A stretch of 64,000 nucleotides of DNA from Nostoc linckia FACHB-104 (lineage in GTDB: Bacteria; Cyanobacteriota; Cyanobacteriia; Cyanobacteriales; Nostocaceae): NCBI RefSeq assembly GCF_014696615.1, contig NZ_JACJQJ010000004.1, forward strand, positions 186,001 to 250,000, read 5' to 3'. This document shows positions 9,951 through 22,204 of the stretch, piece by piece. Each line of letters opens with the position of its first letter. The stretch's first letter is position 1. Under the pieces are notes generated by a model. That model saw only the letters and a list, made by a program, of their open reading frames with translations, was not told the DNA's origin and ran no database searches. Position numbers and translations under genes: made by a program.

Positions 9951-10613
9951 TTAAAGTTTATTTGGATCAATTCCTTGCTGTTGTAATCTCGCTAATAAAT
10001 TTTGCAATTGTTCTTCTGGGGTTTGGTATCTATTGCCATTTTCATCATACCAAAAAAGCCATTCTCTGATTCTTCCTTGATAAATACCTTCTTCCCGTCC
10101 AATACCCAAACTAATTTCCGGCATCCAAACTTTATCCCCTGGTTGTAAAATGTATTTACCTTCAACTAAGCGGTAAACTTCTAAACGTTGGCGTTTACGT
10201 CTTAGCCGCGTTGGAGCATAAATAACGTAATATAAAATACCTAATTCGGCATAATCAATTTTTTTCTGTTCATATTCACCGTTGTAAGTTTGAGAAACAA
10301 CTTCCAAAGCTAAAATTGGTGGGATTCCATCTTCTTCCCAAAATACATAGCTGGAACGTCCATTTTCACCTACAAAACGTTCTACATCCAAACTCAAAAA
10401 CCCATCGGGGACTATGGCAGGTTTTAATGGTGAATAATAAATTCCCATATTGATACCGAAAAACCAGTCATCGCGGTTTTGCCAAATCGCAGCTAAGATG
10501 GCTAACAATAAATTGGGAATTAATATTTGCAGCTCATTATCCACAGGGGTATCATCAGAATCTGGTAATTCTGCCGATGAAGGTAGGCATTCTAAAGGAT
10601 TGTAATTATACAT
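9951..10613 (-). CDS. Uma2 family (DUF820) putative endonuclease
   Basis: 220-residue protein with the PD-(D/E)XK-like Uma2 core: Asp in VPDGFLSLD, Glu in ALEVVSQTYNGEYEQKK with the following lysine, and the family motif YAELGILYYVIYAP. It ends with the usual short helical tail LQNLLARLQQQGIDPN. Uma2 genes are present in tens of copies in cyanobacteria; their biological role is unproven. It is unrelated at sequence level to the Uma2 genes at 37768 and 42366 beyond the family motifs. A GTATTATG context gives ATG 10613 a weak AAGG Shine-Dalgarno. Confidence 0.85.
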   Translation of the reverse strand: MYNYNPLECLPSSAELPDSDDTPVDNELQILIPNLLLAILAAIWQNRDDWFFGINMGIYYSPLKPAIVPDGFLSLDVERFVGENGRSSYVFWEEDGIPPILALEVVSQTYNGEYEQKKIDYAELGILYYVIYAPTRLRRKRQRLEVYRLVEGKYILQPGDKVWMPEISLGIGREEGIYQGRIREWLFWYDENGNRYQTPEEQLQNLLARLQQQGIDPNKL

Positions 10614-10706
10614 AATACCTTGGTGGTTAACAATTCTCAGTTAACAGTCATCAAAACAAGTTCATTTGTCCTCCTTACATTTAAGGGTAACTCAGTATTA
10701 TGTAGG

Positions 10707-10735
10707 ATGTGTTAGGCTTCAGCCTTAACACATCA
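10707..10735. repeat. Palindromic repeat GATGTGTTAGGCTtcAGCCTTAACACATC type
   Basis: Near-perfect hairpin (13-bp stem with one bulged A) upstream of the Uma2 gene. It resembles in layout the GTAGGGTGTGTTRCGC elements at 27444, 39283, 42124 and 42250. Confidence 0.6.
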
Positions 10736-10804
10736 AACCTTTGGGTAAATTTGCATTATGCTAGGGCTACGTGCATTGTAAAAATAAAATATGAATCCTA
10801 TAAA

Positions 10805-11281
10805 TTATTTTTGAATTTCCATTTGATAAATTAGAGATTCTTTTTTGCTTTTCCCGCAAGGTTCAGCACTTTGGCAATCACTGACTGACTCAATTTTATA
10901 AGTTAAACTGACTTTTTTATTTAAAAAAGTTTCGGGTTTTTCACATACTTCAAATGTTGCACCCAAATTATGTTCAGTTCCCTTTTCATCAACTAAGGTA
11001 ACGTAGCATTTTAAATCGCCATTTACCATTTCTTTAACAGTTCCAATTTGCGGCTGTGCTGTTGCAGTCGTCTCAGATTCAACATTTTTGGCTTGATTAT
11101 TAGATTTTTTATTCGTAGCTTCTGTTTTATTTTCTGTAGTTGTAGAAGTTGTTTTTACAGCTTCCGTTTTTGTGGGTGCTTTTTCTGAAGTTTCCTTTGC
11201 ACTTTCACTTGCTGCGTTACTGCAACTAGTAATCCAAATAGAGCAAAGAACTACCGCAATTGTTGGGGCTAGCTTTTTCAT
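10805..11281 (-). CDS. Hypothetical lipoprotein
   Basis: 158 residues. MKKLAPTIAVVLCSIWITSC is a type II signal peptide with the lipidated Cys at 20. A Ser/Thr/Lys/Glu-rich linker runs to about residue 75. The C-terminal domain of about 80 residues (GTVKEMVNGDLKCYVTLVDE onward) holds four cysteines (in LKCYV, EVCEK, SDCQS, EPCGK) that could form two disulfides. I do not recognise a named family; the pattern of alternating strands suggests a small beta-barrel. Probably anchored on the periplasmic side of a membrane. It stands alone between Uma2 and mtnA. Confidence 0.7.
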   Translation of the reverse strand: MKKLAPTIAVVLCSIWITSCSNAASESAKETSEKAPTKTEAVKTTSTTTENKTEATNKKSNNQAKNVESETTATAQPQIGTVKEMVNGDLKCYVTLVDEKGTEHNLGATFEVCEKPETFLNKKVSLTYKIESVSDCQSAEPCGKSKKESLIYQMEIQK

Positions 11282-11446
11282 GAGTGTAAATTGAAAGTAC
11301 TGTAATCAGGCTGATTTCACGCCTATAAAAAATTCTAGGTAAAATTTTTTATAGTGTGAAATCTTACACCTAGATTAACTAAAGCTTTTTAGCAGAACTT
11401 TCGCACTAACACAGCTATAGTACATAAAAATTTAATGTTTAAAAAT

Positions 11447-12508
11447 TTACACTGCTTGTTTGACTTGTGATTTTGCTAATTCACTGGGAGCAAAGGCACC
11501 ATTTTCTGTAATGATGGCTGTAATCAACTCTGCTGGGGTAACATCAAAAGCCGGATTATAAAAGTCCACCCCTGAAGGCGTAAGAATAGTATCACCTACT
11601 TGATAAATTTCTGCGGGATTTCTTTCCTCAATCGGAATTTGACTACCATCTGATAATGCAAAATCAACAGTAGATAAGGGCGCAGCGACAAAGAAAGGAA
11701 TATTATGTGCCTTAGCTGCGATCGCCACACTATATGTACCTATTTTATTGGCAGTATCACCGTTCGCCGCAATTCTATCAGCACCAACAACTACAGCATG
11801 AATTAAACCCTGTTTCATGCAATGGGCTGCCATGTTATCAGTAATTACCGTAACTGGTATTCCTTCTTGAACACATTCCCAAGCTGTGAGTTTAGCACCT
11901 TGCAAGCGGGGACGGGTTTCGTCAGCAAACACTCGTGCTAAACGCCCTTCTCGCCAAGCGGAACGCACCACACCCAAAGCTGTACCGTAACCAGCAGTAG
12001 CTAACGCCCCCGCATTACAGTGAGTCAAAATTGTCAACTTTTCGGGATTTTTGGGCAATACTGCTAACCCATTGTCACCTATTGCCTGACAAGTTTGTAA
12101 ATCTTCAGCATGGATAGCTTGAGCCGTTTCTAAGAGATTTTGTTTAAGTTCTGCTACACTTCCCAAGTTTTCATAAGCAGTTTTCATCATGCGGCTAATT
12201 GCCCAAAATAAATTTACTGCTGTGGGGCGAGTGGAACGCAACAATTGGGCAACCTGTTCTAAACGCTGCAAAAATTCCTGACGGTTGCTAGTTTGAATTT
12301 CCCTCGCACCAAGATAGATACCGTATGCAGCCGCAACCCCAATTGCTGGCGCACCGCGAACAATCATAGTTTTAATTGCCCACGCCATATCTTCGCTGCG
12401 ATGAATTTCTACAAAAGCATACTCATTAGGCAAGCGGGTTTGATCGATTAATGATACTGTGTCGTCATGCCAAATAATTGGATAAACCTGGTTTTGAGAA
12501 TTTGTCAC
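11447..12508 (-). CDS. mtnA: S-methyl-5-thioribose-1-phosphate isomerase
   Basis: Methionine-salvage enzyme converting methylthioribose-1-phosphate to methylthioribulose-1-phosphate. It belongs to the eIF2B-like isomerase family. Conserved elements are [16 protein letters not shown] near the N-terminus, [18 protein letters not shown] with the catalytic Cys, [10 protein letters not shown], and [18 protein letters not shown] with the catalytic Asp. The start is placed at GTG 12508 ([10 protein letters not shown]) because CGGAG lies about 9 nt upstream; a TTG at 12529 is also open. 353 residues, the usual size. The methylthioadenosine it recycles derives from SAM, made by MetK at 20.9 kb, but the genes are not linked. 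Confidence 0.95.
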   Translation of the reverse strand: MTNSQNQVYPIIWHDDTVSLIDQTRLPNEYAFVEIHRSEDMAWAIKTMIVRGAPAIGVAAAYGIYLGAREIQTSNRQEFLQRLEQVAQLLRSTRPTAVNLFWAISRMMKTAYENLGSVAELKQNLLETAQAIHAEDLQTCQAIGDNGLAVLPKNPEKLTILTHCNAGALATAGYGTALGVVRSAWREGRLARVFADETRPRLQGAKLTAWECVQEGIPVTVITDNMAAHCMKQGLIHAVVVGADRIAANGDTANKIGTYSVAIAAKAHNIPFFVAAPLSTVDFALSDGSQIPIEERNPAEIYQVGDTILTPSGVDFYNPAFDVTPAELITAIITENGAFAPSELAKSQVKQAV

Positions 12509-12700
12509 GTTGCTTTGCTCCGAAGTCAAAATTAAAAATTAAAAATCACAATTAACAATTCCTTGATGCACAAAATTTTGCTGTTAATGAAGCAAAAAAA
12601 CTGGGCAGCAATTTTTGAAGGGTGGACATTGGTAGATATTTCGTTGCAACCCGGATGCTAACTGTTGCTTAACTTGGTTAATGGAAAAAGAAACGACGAT

Positions 12701-12772
12701 ACCTTTAACCTTTCCCCTTTACCCCTTCCCCAAACCAAATTATGAGTGCAAAATACTCAACGAGTTGTATTG
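12701..12772. repeat. Diverged partial copy of the 5642-5774 element
   Basis: The order ACCTTTAACCTTTCC, CCAAACCAAATT, AAAATACTCAACGAGT and TGTATTG follows the right half of the element at 5642-5774. A matching left terminal repeat is not obvious, so it looks like a fragment. Confidence 0.45.
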
Positions 12773-12825
12773 CCACTCACCCTACTCTGTATATTTGAAA
12801 AATTAGCTACTAATTTTATCTCAAT

Positions 12826-13554
12826 TCAGCCACAAAATTTTACTGTTAATGATGCCACTAAACTAGGTAGATATTTGGTCGCTGCACCAGCAAGAATTGT
12901 AAAATTCTCCAGCGCCTGATAATTAGGATGTGGATCGATAAAGTATTTTTCCGGTACATTGTGGAAAAATTTCAACAAATTAGCAGCCGGGTAAACTGTC
13001 GCAGATGTGCCAATCACAATAAATACATCTACCTGAGCTACCATTGCATACAAATCATCGACTCTCATATCCACAGCTTCGCCAAACCAGACAACATCAG
13101 GGCGTAATTGCTTACCGCACTTAGGGCACAGTTCGCCTAGTTGAGTTGGTTTTGCGATCGCCTGACGATAATCGCATTGCCAATCAGCATCCATTGGTGG
13201 AATACCAAAGTGCCACTCGCACTTATGGTAATCTATCCGCCCGTGAATATGCCAAACATCTTGCACACCAGCTTTTTCTAATAGAGTATCAATATTTTGG
13301 GTAATGCAGGTAACATCAAACTTTGCAGCCAGTTCCGCAATAGCAAAGTGTGCAGCATTAGGTTTGCATTGCTGCATCTGTACAAATCTTTGAGCATAAA
13401 AATCCAGTACTAGTTGTTGATTGTGCATCCAACCTAGCGGTGTTGCTACATCTTCAATCCGATGTCCTTCCCACAACCCGCCTGCACCTCTAAAAGTAGG
13501 AATACCGCTTTCTAACGAAAGCCCTGCCCCACTGAATACAACAATTTTAGGCAT
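12826..13554 (-). CDS. cobB: SIR2-family NAD-dependent protein deacylase
   Basis: Sirtuin of 242 residues. NAD-binding motifs GAGLSLESGIPTFRG (residues 10-24) and TQNIDTLLEKAG, and the catalytic His in HIHGRIDYHKC, are present. The C-terminal VVWFGE and VFIVIGTSATVYPAANL motifs complete the Rossmann fold. It should remove acyl groups from lysines with release of nicotinamide and O-acyl-ADP-ribose. The zinc module is unusual: C-x14-C-x15-CPKC rather than a close first pair. Leu replaces His in the TQNIDxLH motif. Cytoplasmic. It is a lone gene with no acetyltransferase or defence-type partner beside it, so I read it as a housekeeping deacylase. The symbol is by family, not by orthology. Confidence 0.88.
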   Translation of the reverse strand: MPKIVVFSGAGLSLESGIPTFRGAGGLWEGHRIEDVATPLGWMHNQQLVLDFYAQRFVQMQQCKPNAAHFAIAELAAKFDVTCITQNIDTLLEKAGVQDVWHIHGRIDYHKCEWHFGIPPMDADWQCDYRQAIAKPTQLGELCPKCGKQLRPDVVWFGEAVDMRVDDLYAMVAQVDVFIVIGTSATVYPAANLLKFFHNVPEKYFIDPHPNYQALENFTILAGAATKYLPSLVASLTVKFCG

Positions 13555-13854
13555 ATATCGAGAAAATTTATTTAATTCAATTTAGATTACCCATTTATGT
13601 AAAGCAGCAATAAACTCAATGTCCATCTGGGAAGAAAACCGACCTCAGCAATTTAGGTAATAGCCCAATTACCTATTACCCATTACCAATTTTCATCTAA
13701 GTTAATTTTTCTAACACTGTGCCCCTATCATGTATCCGGTGTAAATAAAAACTGCTGTAATGATTCTGAAATCCTACCGCTTAATTCTCAAAATTAAGTT
13801 CAGGAAATTGGTTTGCATCTGAATTAGTAGATCAAGGATACTCGGACTCTATTT

Positions 13855-15486
13855 ATGCAGTTATTCAAAATTTTCTCAAAAAAAACTAGCAAGCGGTATT
13901 ATTACCCTCTACTATCTCTAGTCCTAGCTTGCATCTTAATATTTACTTCATTCAGCTTTAGCCAAGCACAAGAAGATAGTAATACTAGCCAGCCACCTAA
14001 TACTAACTCTACACCAATAGAGAATACAAATTCTCCTCAGCAACCTAGCAATGAACTGTGGAATGCGCCGCGTGTGACCACAATTAGGAGCGTTAGCCCT
14101 AAGGAATTTTATATCAGCATTCCTCAATCACTTGTACCCGAAAATATTAATAACTACAAACAAGAAAGACTGAATTTAGTTATTACAGGTGATAATTTTC
14201 CCAAATTAGATAATTCACCTAACAAGAAAATTGCCGTCAAAATTGGTAATCCGCCTGATGTTGCTACGACAACTAATATTAGAGTTGCAGATGATAGAAG
14301 GGCCATTTATGCCACTTTTAATGGCGATCAATTAAAAAAATTAAGCAGAGGATTACGCCCTGTAATTGTAGAGGTGGAAGGAAATGCCACTAATATAGAC
14401 CCCTCACTAGGCGCAGAGCAACTTCAGGTCACAGTCAAGCGTCCTGTAAGTGGGTTAACTACTTTCATTGTATTTGCGATCGCGGCCCTGTTCACATTCC
14501 TACTCATAGTTATCATCTATGTACTGGCTACAGAGTCGAAAAAATCAGACTTACCGCAACCAGTCAAACAAAGCAATACAAAAAACTACAATTCCTTAGA
14601 GTGGTTGATTCTGGATCGCCAAACCAATACCTTTAGTTTGGCACGTGCTCAGTTTGTTTGGTGGTTGACTATTATTGTGTTTGGCTATTTATTTCTGTTC
14701 ATCGGCCGAGGACTAATTCAAGACATTTGGGAGTTCATTCCCCTATCGGGATTTGCTTATACATTTTTAATTAGCCTAGTAACATTAGTTACAGCACAGG
14801 CAACTGCTGCGGTGCGCGGTAGTAAAGGTTCTGGGCAAGTAAATCCTGCATGGTCGGATTTAGTGGTACATGGTGGTGTAGTTGCCTTAGAACGCGTACA
14901 GCAGGTAGTTTGGAACCTAATTATTGGTGTTGCTTTTATCGTCATTCTTTTAGTCACCTATACCACTGCATCTTCCTTACCAAGCATCCCTTCAGAAATC
15001 TTGGTACTGATGGGTATTAGTGCTGGTGGTTATATCGGTGGTAAAGCTGTTCGCAAGCCTGGGCCCAATATTAGCCAAGTAGTTTTGTGGGGTGAACCAA
15101 TAGACTGGAATACAAATCCTCAGCTTACCGTCGCCGGAGAGCATTTTTCCCAAGCTGGCGGCGTAATTGTGCAAATGGTTTACTTAGACGAATCTTTGAA
15201 TGAAAAACCAGAAACAAGAATTGAAATCAAACAAGACAATGTTTATACCCTAGAGCCAGATCCTACAAATCCTGGTGAGTTTTGTAAAAAGCTGCAAATC
15301 AATTTTAATAGTTTGAATGCACTGCCAGAGTATGAATGGTCAGCATGGCTACAAGAATTTGCTAGTAATTTTACAGATAAAAAAGTCAAAATTACTTTAA
15401 TTAATGCCGATGGGCAGAGGGCTGTTTGGGATGGTTCTAATCCTGTACCGGAAAGAAGAAACACTCCGGCACTCCAAGCACCATAG
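13855..15486 (+). CDS. Membrane protein of unknown function with two Ig/TIG-like soluble regions
   Basis: 543 residues. A signal segment (YYYPLLSLVLACILIFTSF, residues 15-33) precedes an Asn/Pro/Ser-rich linker and a soluble region of about 140 residues reading like an IPT/TIG beta-sandwich (LNLVITGDNFPKL, LRPVIVEVEGN). Then come a membrane span at about 200-223, two spans around 265-315 and two around 350-400, the last ending GGYIGGKAVRKPGP. The C-terminal 140 residues are again beta-rich (QLTVAGEHFSQAGG, KVKITLINADGQRAVWDG). Without a signal cleavage the topology is uncertain. I do not recognise the family. It is a single gene, divergent from the sirtuin and convergent with hom. Confidence 0.8.
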   Translation: MQLFKIFSKKTSKRYYYPLLSLVLACILIFTSFSFSQAQEDSNTSQPPNTNSTPIENTNSPQQPSNELWNAPRVTTIRSVSPKEFYISIPQSLVPENINNYKQERLNLVITGDNFPKLDNSPNKKIAVKIGNPPDVATTTNIRVADDRRAIYATFNGDQLKKLSRGLRPVIVEVEGNATNIDPSLGAEQLQVTVKRPVSGLTTFIVFAIAALFTFLLIVIIYVLATESKKSDLPQPVKQSNTKNYNSLEWLILDRQTNTFSLARAQFVWWLTIIVFGYLFLFIGRGLIQDIWEFIPLSGFAYTFLISLVTLVTAQATAAVRGSKGSGQVNPAWSDLVVHGGVVALERVQQVVWNLIIGVAFIVILLVTYTTASSLPSIPSEILVLMGISAGGYIGGKAVRKPGPNISQVVLWGEPIDWNTNPQLTVAGEHFSQAGGVIVQMVYLDESLNEKPETRIEIKQDNVYTLEPDPTNPGEFCKKLQINFNSLNALPEYEWSAWLQEFASNFTDKKVKITLINADGQRAVWDGSNPVPERRNTPALQAP

Positions 15487-15510
15487 GCATTGGGTTTAGG
15501 GAAAAGGTGT

Positions 15511-15566
15511 ACCCTTACGGGGAAGCAAGCTACGCGTAGCGTCTCCGCAGGAGAAAGGGTAAGGGT
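15511..15566. repeat. Compound palindromic repeat (GCTACGCGTAGC core)
   Basis: Outer arms ACCCTTAC (15511-15518) and GTAAGGGT (15559-15566) enclose GGAAGCAAGCTACGCGTAGC and GTCTCCGCAGGAGA. The self-complementary GCTACGCGTAGC core with a GTCTCC..GGAGA hairpin is a pattern found repeatedly between genes in Nostocales genomes. Confidence 0.6.
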
Positions 15567-15652
15567 TAAAGGTATTTTCTTACCCCTTTCCCCCTTCGCC
15601 TTTTCCCCTTAACCCATCAGTAAAAATAAATCCCCAATGGTATTTGAGACTC

Positions 15653-16942
15653 TTACAATACGCGCAATAAGCTAGGAATGCTGTCGATGGCTGACAATTC
15701 CCGAATTTCTGCCAAAGCTTGGCGAAAGTCACCTTCTTTCACATCGTGGGTAACAACCACAATCTCTGCTAGTTCTCCCTGAAAGCCAGTTTGTACAACA
15801 GATTCTAAGCTAACGCCGTAATTGCCAAAGCAAGTACCTAATTTACCAATCACTCCGGATTGATCTTTAGTGAGGAACCGGGTATAAAAGCGAGTTACGA
15901 GTTCGGAAATGGGGGCAATGTCACAGTAATCTTGATGCCGACAAGCTAAGAGAGGATTCGGGTTAGCAGTGCTAGTTTTTAGCGTTGCCACTAAATGTAA
16001 GATATCTGATGATACTGCACTAGCAGTTGCACCAGCACCAGCACCAGGGCCAAACAACATGACTTGCCCAATTGGTTCGCCTTCCACAAGAATGGCATTA
16101 TACACGCCATTAATGCTGGCTAAGGGGTGTGCTTTCGGCACTAAAGTAGGATGAACTCTCACAGATAGCTTTGAGGTATCGCTAGCATGACGCTTAGCGA
16201 TCGCCAGCAATTTAATCACAAATCCTAATTTCTCAGCATAGGCGATATCGGTCTTACTGACTTGGCGAATCCCTTCTGCATAGACATCTTCCAGGTGAAT
16301 GCGTCCACCAAAAGCTAAGGATGCCAAAATCGCAATTTTATCGCCTGCGTCTAAACCATCCACATCGGCGGTAGGATCGGCTTCCGCATAACCCAATCTT
16401 TGGGCATCAGCTAACACATCCTCAAAATTGCTACCTTCTTGCTGCATCCTGGTGAGGATGTAGTTGGTAGTACCGTTCACAATACCTGTGACGGCGTGAA
16501 TGCGGTTCACACTTAAAGACTGTTTGAGTGGCTGAATTACAGGGATACCACCACCCACTGCGGCTTCTAGCAAGACATAGACTCCAGCTTGATTAGCAGT
16601 GGTAAAGATTTCATCGCCAAAACGCGCGATCGCAGCTTTATTAGCAGTAACGACATGTTTACCATTTTTTAAAGCCGTCAGAATTAGCGATCGCGCAGGT
16701 TCCAATCCACCCATGACTTCGACAACGATATCTACCGCTGGATCATTGACGATAGATTCTAAATCTGTAGTAATAACGCTTTCTGGTAGTTGTACCTCAC
16801 GCGGTTTATCAAGCGATCGTACTCCCACTCGGTAGATTTCTACTTCCTGCAACAATGGGTTACGGTCAGTTGTATCTTGTAACAACTGTACTGTACCCGT
16901 CCCAACAGTTCCTAATCCCAGTATTCCTAGCTTCACACCCAC
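15653..16942 (-). CDS. hom: Homoserine dehydrogenase
   Basis: Reduces aspartate semialdehyde to homoserine on the route to threonine and methionine. 429 residues in three parts. The N-terminal NAD(P)-binding Rossmann fold has GLGTVGTGTV. The catalytic domain carries VTANKAAIARFG, AAVGGGIPVIQPLKQSL, GIVNGTTNYILTRM and YAEADPTADVDGLDAGDK. The C-terminal ACT domain (GVIGKLGTCFGNYGVSLESV) is expected to give threonine feedback. The start is GTG 16942 (with another in-frame GTG at 16936); no strong Shine-Dalgarno is visible. It follows petH on the same strand with a hairpin between them, so it is probably a separate unit. Confidence 0.95.
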   Translation of the reverse strand: MGVKLGILGLGTVGTGTVQLLQDTTDRNPLLQEVEIYRVGVRSLDKPREVQLPESVITTDLESIVNDPAVDIVVEVMGGLEPARSLILTALKNGKHVVTANKAAIARFGDEIFTTANQAGVYVLLEAAVGGGIPVIQPLKQSLSVNRIHAVTGIVNGTTNYILTRMQQEGSNFEDVLADAQRLGYAEADPTADVDGLDAGDKIAILASLAFGGRIHLEDVYAEGIRQVSKTDIAYAEKLGFVIKLLAIAKRHASDTSKLSVRVHPTLVPKAHPLASINGVYNAILVEGEPIGQVMLFGPGAGAGATASAVSSDILHLVATLKTSTANPNPLLACRHQDYCDIAPISELVTRFYTRFLTKDQSGVIGKLGTCFGNYGVSLESVVQTGFQGELAEIVVVTHDVKEGDFRQALAEIRELSAIDSIPSLLRVL

Positions 16943-16965
16943 AAATTTTGTACCAAATTCAGTTT

Positions 16966-17000
16966 TGAGTGCTGAGTGCTGAGTTCTGAGTTCTGAGTAA
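16966..17000. repeat. Heptameric tandem repeat (GTGCTGA/GTTCTGA)
   Basis: Four to five degenerate copies of GAGTGCT between hom and petH. An inverted set (CACTCAGCACTCAG type) follows at about 17099-17118, so the two could base-pair in an RNA spanning the gap. Confidence 0.75.
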
Positions 17001-17053
17001 TAAATTACTACTCAAAACTAACAACTCTTTCTCAGGTATCTATATAAAACAAT

Positions 17054-17080
17054 TGTAGGGTGGGCACAGCCCACCCTACA
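17054..17080 (-). terminator. Perfect 12-bp hairpin downstream of petH
   Basis: TGTAGGGTGGGC and GCCCACCCTACA are separated by 3 nt. It lies 39 bp past the petH stop. On the petH strand it is followed by ATTGTTTTAT, so a transcription-terminator role is plausible. The same GTAGGGTGGGC arm family occurs at 27897-27913, so it may also be a dispersed repeat. Confidence 0.55.
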
Positions 17081-17118
17081 CACTCAGAATTCTATACTCA
17101 GGACTCAGCACTCAGCAC

Positions 17119-19637
<2,519 letters not shown>

Positions 19638-20642
19638 ATGACAAGTAAGCCGGAACGCGTGGTACTAATTGGAGTAGCTGGAGACTCTGGTTGCGGTAAA
19701 TCTACGTTTTTGCGTCGTTTAATAGATTTGTTTGGTGAAGAATTAATGACAGTTATCTGTTTGGATGACTATCATTCCCTAGATCGCAAACAGCGCAAAG
19801 AAACGGGAATCACTGCTCTTGATCCTAGGGCAAACAACTTTGACTTGATGTACGAGCAAATTAAAGCGCTCAAGAATGGTCAAGCAATTGAGAAGCCGAT
19901 TTATAACCATGAAACCGGCATGATCGATCCACCAGAACGGATTGAGCCAAATCATATTGTAGTTGTAGAAGGACTGCATCCTTTATATGATGAAAGGGTG
20001 CGCGAGCTAATTGATTTCAGTGTTTATTTTGATATCAGCGATGAAGTCAAAATTGCTTGGAAAATTCAGCGCGACATGGCAGAAAGGGGCCATCGCTATG
20101 AAGATGTCTTAGCACAAATCAATTCCCGCAAGCCTGACTTTGAAAAGTTTATTGAACCACAAAGAGAATTTGCTGATGTGGTTCTTCAAGTATTGCCAAC
20201 TAACTTAATTAAAAACGATACAGAGCGCAAAGTGCTGCGAGTACGCATGCTTCAGCGCGAAGGTAAGGAAGGCTTTGAGCCAACCTACCTATTTGATGAA
20301 GGCTCTACAATTCAGTGGACTCCTTGCGGACGCAAGCTTACTTGTTCCTACCCTGGTATGCAACTGTACTACGGTTCAGATGTTTACTATGGCCGTTATG
20401 TCTCAGTATTAGAAGTAGACGGCCAATTTGACAATTTAGAAGAAGTCATTTATATCGAAACCCATTTGAGCAACACATCCACCAAATACCAAGGTGAGAT
20501 GACTCACTTGTTACTCCAGCACCGTGAGTATCCTGGTTCCAACAATGGAACTGGTTTATTCCAAGTGCTAACAGGCTTGAAAATGCGTGACGCTTACGAG
20601 CGTTTAACCGCAAAGGAAGCCAAATTAGCAGTTCAAGTTTAA
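19638..20642 (+). CDS. prk: Phosphoribulokinase
   Basis: Makes ribulose-1,5-bisphosphate from ribulose-5-phosphate and ATP for Rubisco in the Calvin cycle. P-loop GDSGCGKST is at residues 15-23. Cys19 and Cys41 (VICLDDYHS), the redox-switch pair of photosynthetic PRKs that allows thioredoxin control and CP12/GAPDH complex formation, are both present. Later motifs are ALDPRANNFDLMYEQ, VVVEGLHPLYDERVRELIDF and the C-terminal TGLFQVLTGLKMRDAYE. 334 residues, normal. GAGGAG lies 7-8 nt before ATG 19638. A strong terminator follows, so the gene is monocistronic. Confidence 0.97.
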   Translation: MTSKPERVVLIGVAGDSGCGKSTFLRRLIDLFGEELMTVICLDDYHSLDRKQRKETGITALDPRANNFDLMYEQIKALKNGQAIEKPIYNHETGMIDPPERIEPNHIVVVEGLHPLYDERVRELIDFSVYFDISDEVKIAWKIQRDMAERGHRYEDVLAQINSRKPDFEKFIEPQREFADVVLQVLPTNLIKNDTERKVLRVRMLQREGKEGFEPTYLFDEGSTIQWTPCGRKLTCSYPGMQLYYGSDVYYGRYVSVLEVDGQFDNLEEVIYIETHLSNTSTKYQGEMTHLLLQHREYPGSNNGTGLFQVLTGLKMRDAYERLTAKEAKLAVQV

Positions 20643-20668
20643 AACAGCAGTGTTTGTGTCAAAGCTTG

Positions 20669-20700
20669 GGGGGATGCTTGAGGGTATCCCCCTTTTTTTT
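20669..20700 (+). terminator. Rho-independent terminator of prk
   Basis: GGGGGAT (20669-20675) pairs with ATCCCCC (20686-20692) across a 10-nt loop and is followed by eight T. It lies 26 bp past the prk stop. Confidence 0.9.
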
Positions 20701-20896
20701 GTGTTGCTCAAAACATTTTCGCCACAATAAATTATATTTTTTCTTCCACCAACATTTAATACCAGTATAGTTTTTTATAACTTAAGAACACACTAACTAT
20801 TTCATGTGTAAATATTGTTATGATTTCAGAAATTAGAGTAACTGAACTAAATCACTTGATTTAGTCAGCGAAGCACTCTTAAAAGGAGGAATGCCT

Positions 20897-22171
20897 TTGT
20901 CTCGTCGATATTTATTTACCTCCGAGTCAGTTACCGAAGGACATCCAGATAAAATCTGCGATCAGATTTCTGATACGATTCTGGATGCCTTACTGACACA
21001 AGACCCTACTAGTCGTGTAGCGGCTGAGGTAGTTGTTAATACTGGCCTGGTGTTAATTACAGGAGAAATTACCACTCAAGCCAATGTCAATTATGTCAAT
21101 CTGGCTCGCCAAAAAATTGCGGAAATTGGTTATACCAATGCCGATAATGGCTTTTCTGCAAATAGTACCAGTGTATTGGTAGCATTAGACGAGCAATCAC
21201 CTGACATTGCCCAAGGTGTGAACACTGCTCACGAAACCCGCGAACAGGATAGTGAAGAACTATTCGACACCATTGGTGCAGGCGACCAAGGGATTATGTT
21301 TGGTTTCGCTAGTAACGAAACACCAGAACTGGTACCCTTACCGATTTGTCTTGCTCATCGTATTGCTCGCCGCTTAGCAGCAGTTCGTAAAACAGGTGAT
21401 TTAGCTTACCTACGTCCCGACGGTAAAACCCAAGTTACTGTAATTTATGAAGATGGGCGACCAGTAGGTATAGATACCATTTTGATTTCTACCCAACATA
21501 CAGCTACTATCGGTGAAATCATCGATGAAGAGGCAGTCCAAGCCAAGATTAAACAAGACCTCTGGACAGCGGTAGTTGAACCTGTGTTTGGTGACATTGA
21601 AATCAAGCCAGACGAACAGACACGCTTTTTAGTCAACCCCACTGGCAAATTTGTCATTGGTGGCCCTCAAGGCGACTCCGGTTTGACAGGACGGAAAATC
21701 ATCGTTGACACCTACGGTGGTTATTCCCGACATGGCGGCGGTGCTTTCTCTGGTAAAGACCCCACCAAAGTAGACCGTTCCGCAGCTTATGCAGCTCGCT
21801 ATGTAGCGAAAAATATTGTTGCTGCTGAGTTAGCAGAAAAATGTGAAGTGCAGCTAAGCTATGCCATTGGCGTAGCGCGTCCTGTGAGCATTTTTCTAGA
21901 CACCTTCGGAACTGGCAAAGTTGATGACAGTATCTTGCTGGAATTAGTCAAAAAGCATTTTGAACTACGTCCCGCAGGAATTATCCACGCTTTCAACTTA
22001 CGTAACCTACCAAATGAAAGAGGCGGACGTTTTTATCAGGACGTCGCGGCTTACGGTCATTTTGGGCGGAATGATTTAGACCTACCTTGGGAACGTACCG
22101 ACAAAGCCGACTTGCTGAAACAAGCGGTTAACGAATCACTTTCAGCCGCGATCGCCCAAGCACTTAAGTAA
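20897..22171 (+). CDS. metK: S-adenosylmethionine synthetase
   Basis: Forms SAM from methionine and ATP. All hallmark segments are present: [20 protein letters not shown] at the start, [12 protein letters not shown], the P-loop-like [19 protein letters not shown], and [17 protein letters not shown]. The start is taken as TTG 20897 because AGGAGG (20884-20889) is 7 nt upstream of it, whereas the ATG at 20891 lies only 1 nt after the Shine-Dalgarno; this gives the family-typical [11 protein letters not shown] start. The 5' leader of about 190 bp after the prk terminator shows no SAM riboswitch that I can recognise. A strong terminator follows. Confidence 0.96.
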   Translation: MSRRYLFTSESVTEGHPDKICDQISDTILDALLTQDPTSRVAAEVVVNTGLVLITGEITTQANVNYVNLARQKIAEIGYTNADNGFSANSTSVLVALDEQSPDIAQGVNTAHETREQDSEELFDTIGAGDQGIMFGFASNETPELVPLPICLAHRIARRLAAVRKTGDLAYLRPDGKTQVTVIYEDGRPVGIDTILISTQHTATIGEIIDEEAVQAKIKQDLWTAVVEPVFGDIEIKPDEQTRFLVNPTGKFVIGGPQGDSGLTGRKIIVDTYGGYSRHGGGAFSGKDPTKVDRSAAYAARYVAKNIVAAELAEKCEVQLSYAIGVARPVSIFLDTFGTGKVDDSILLELVKKHFELRPAGIIHAFNLRNLPNERGGRFYQDVAAYGHFGRNDLDLPWERTDKADLLKQAVNESLSAAIAQALK

Positions 22172-22204
22172 ACTGGTGTAATATTCCAGAAAATTACTGA
22201 ATAG

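Noticed and set aside
20701-20890. SAM riboswitch in the metK leader
   Set aside because: No recognisable SAM-I/II/IV architecture in the 190-bp leader; AT-rich and unstructured by eye.
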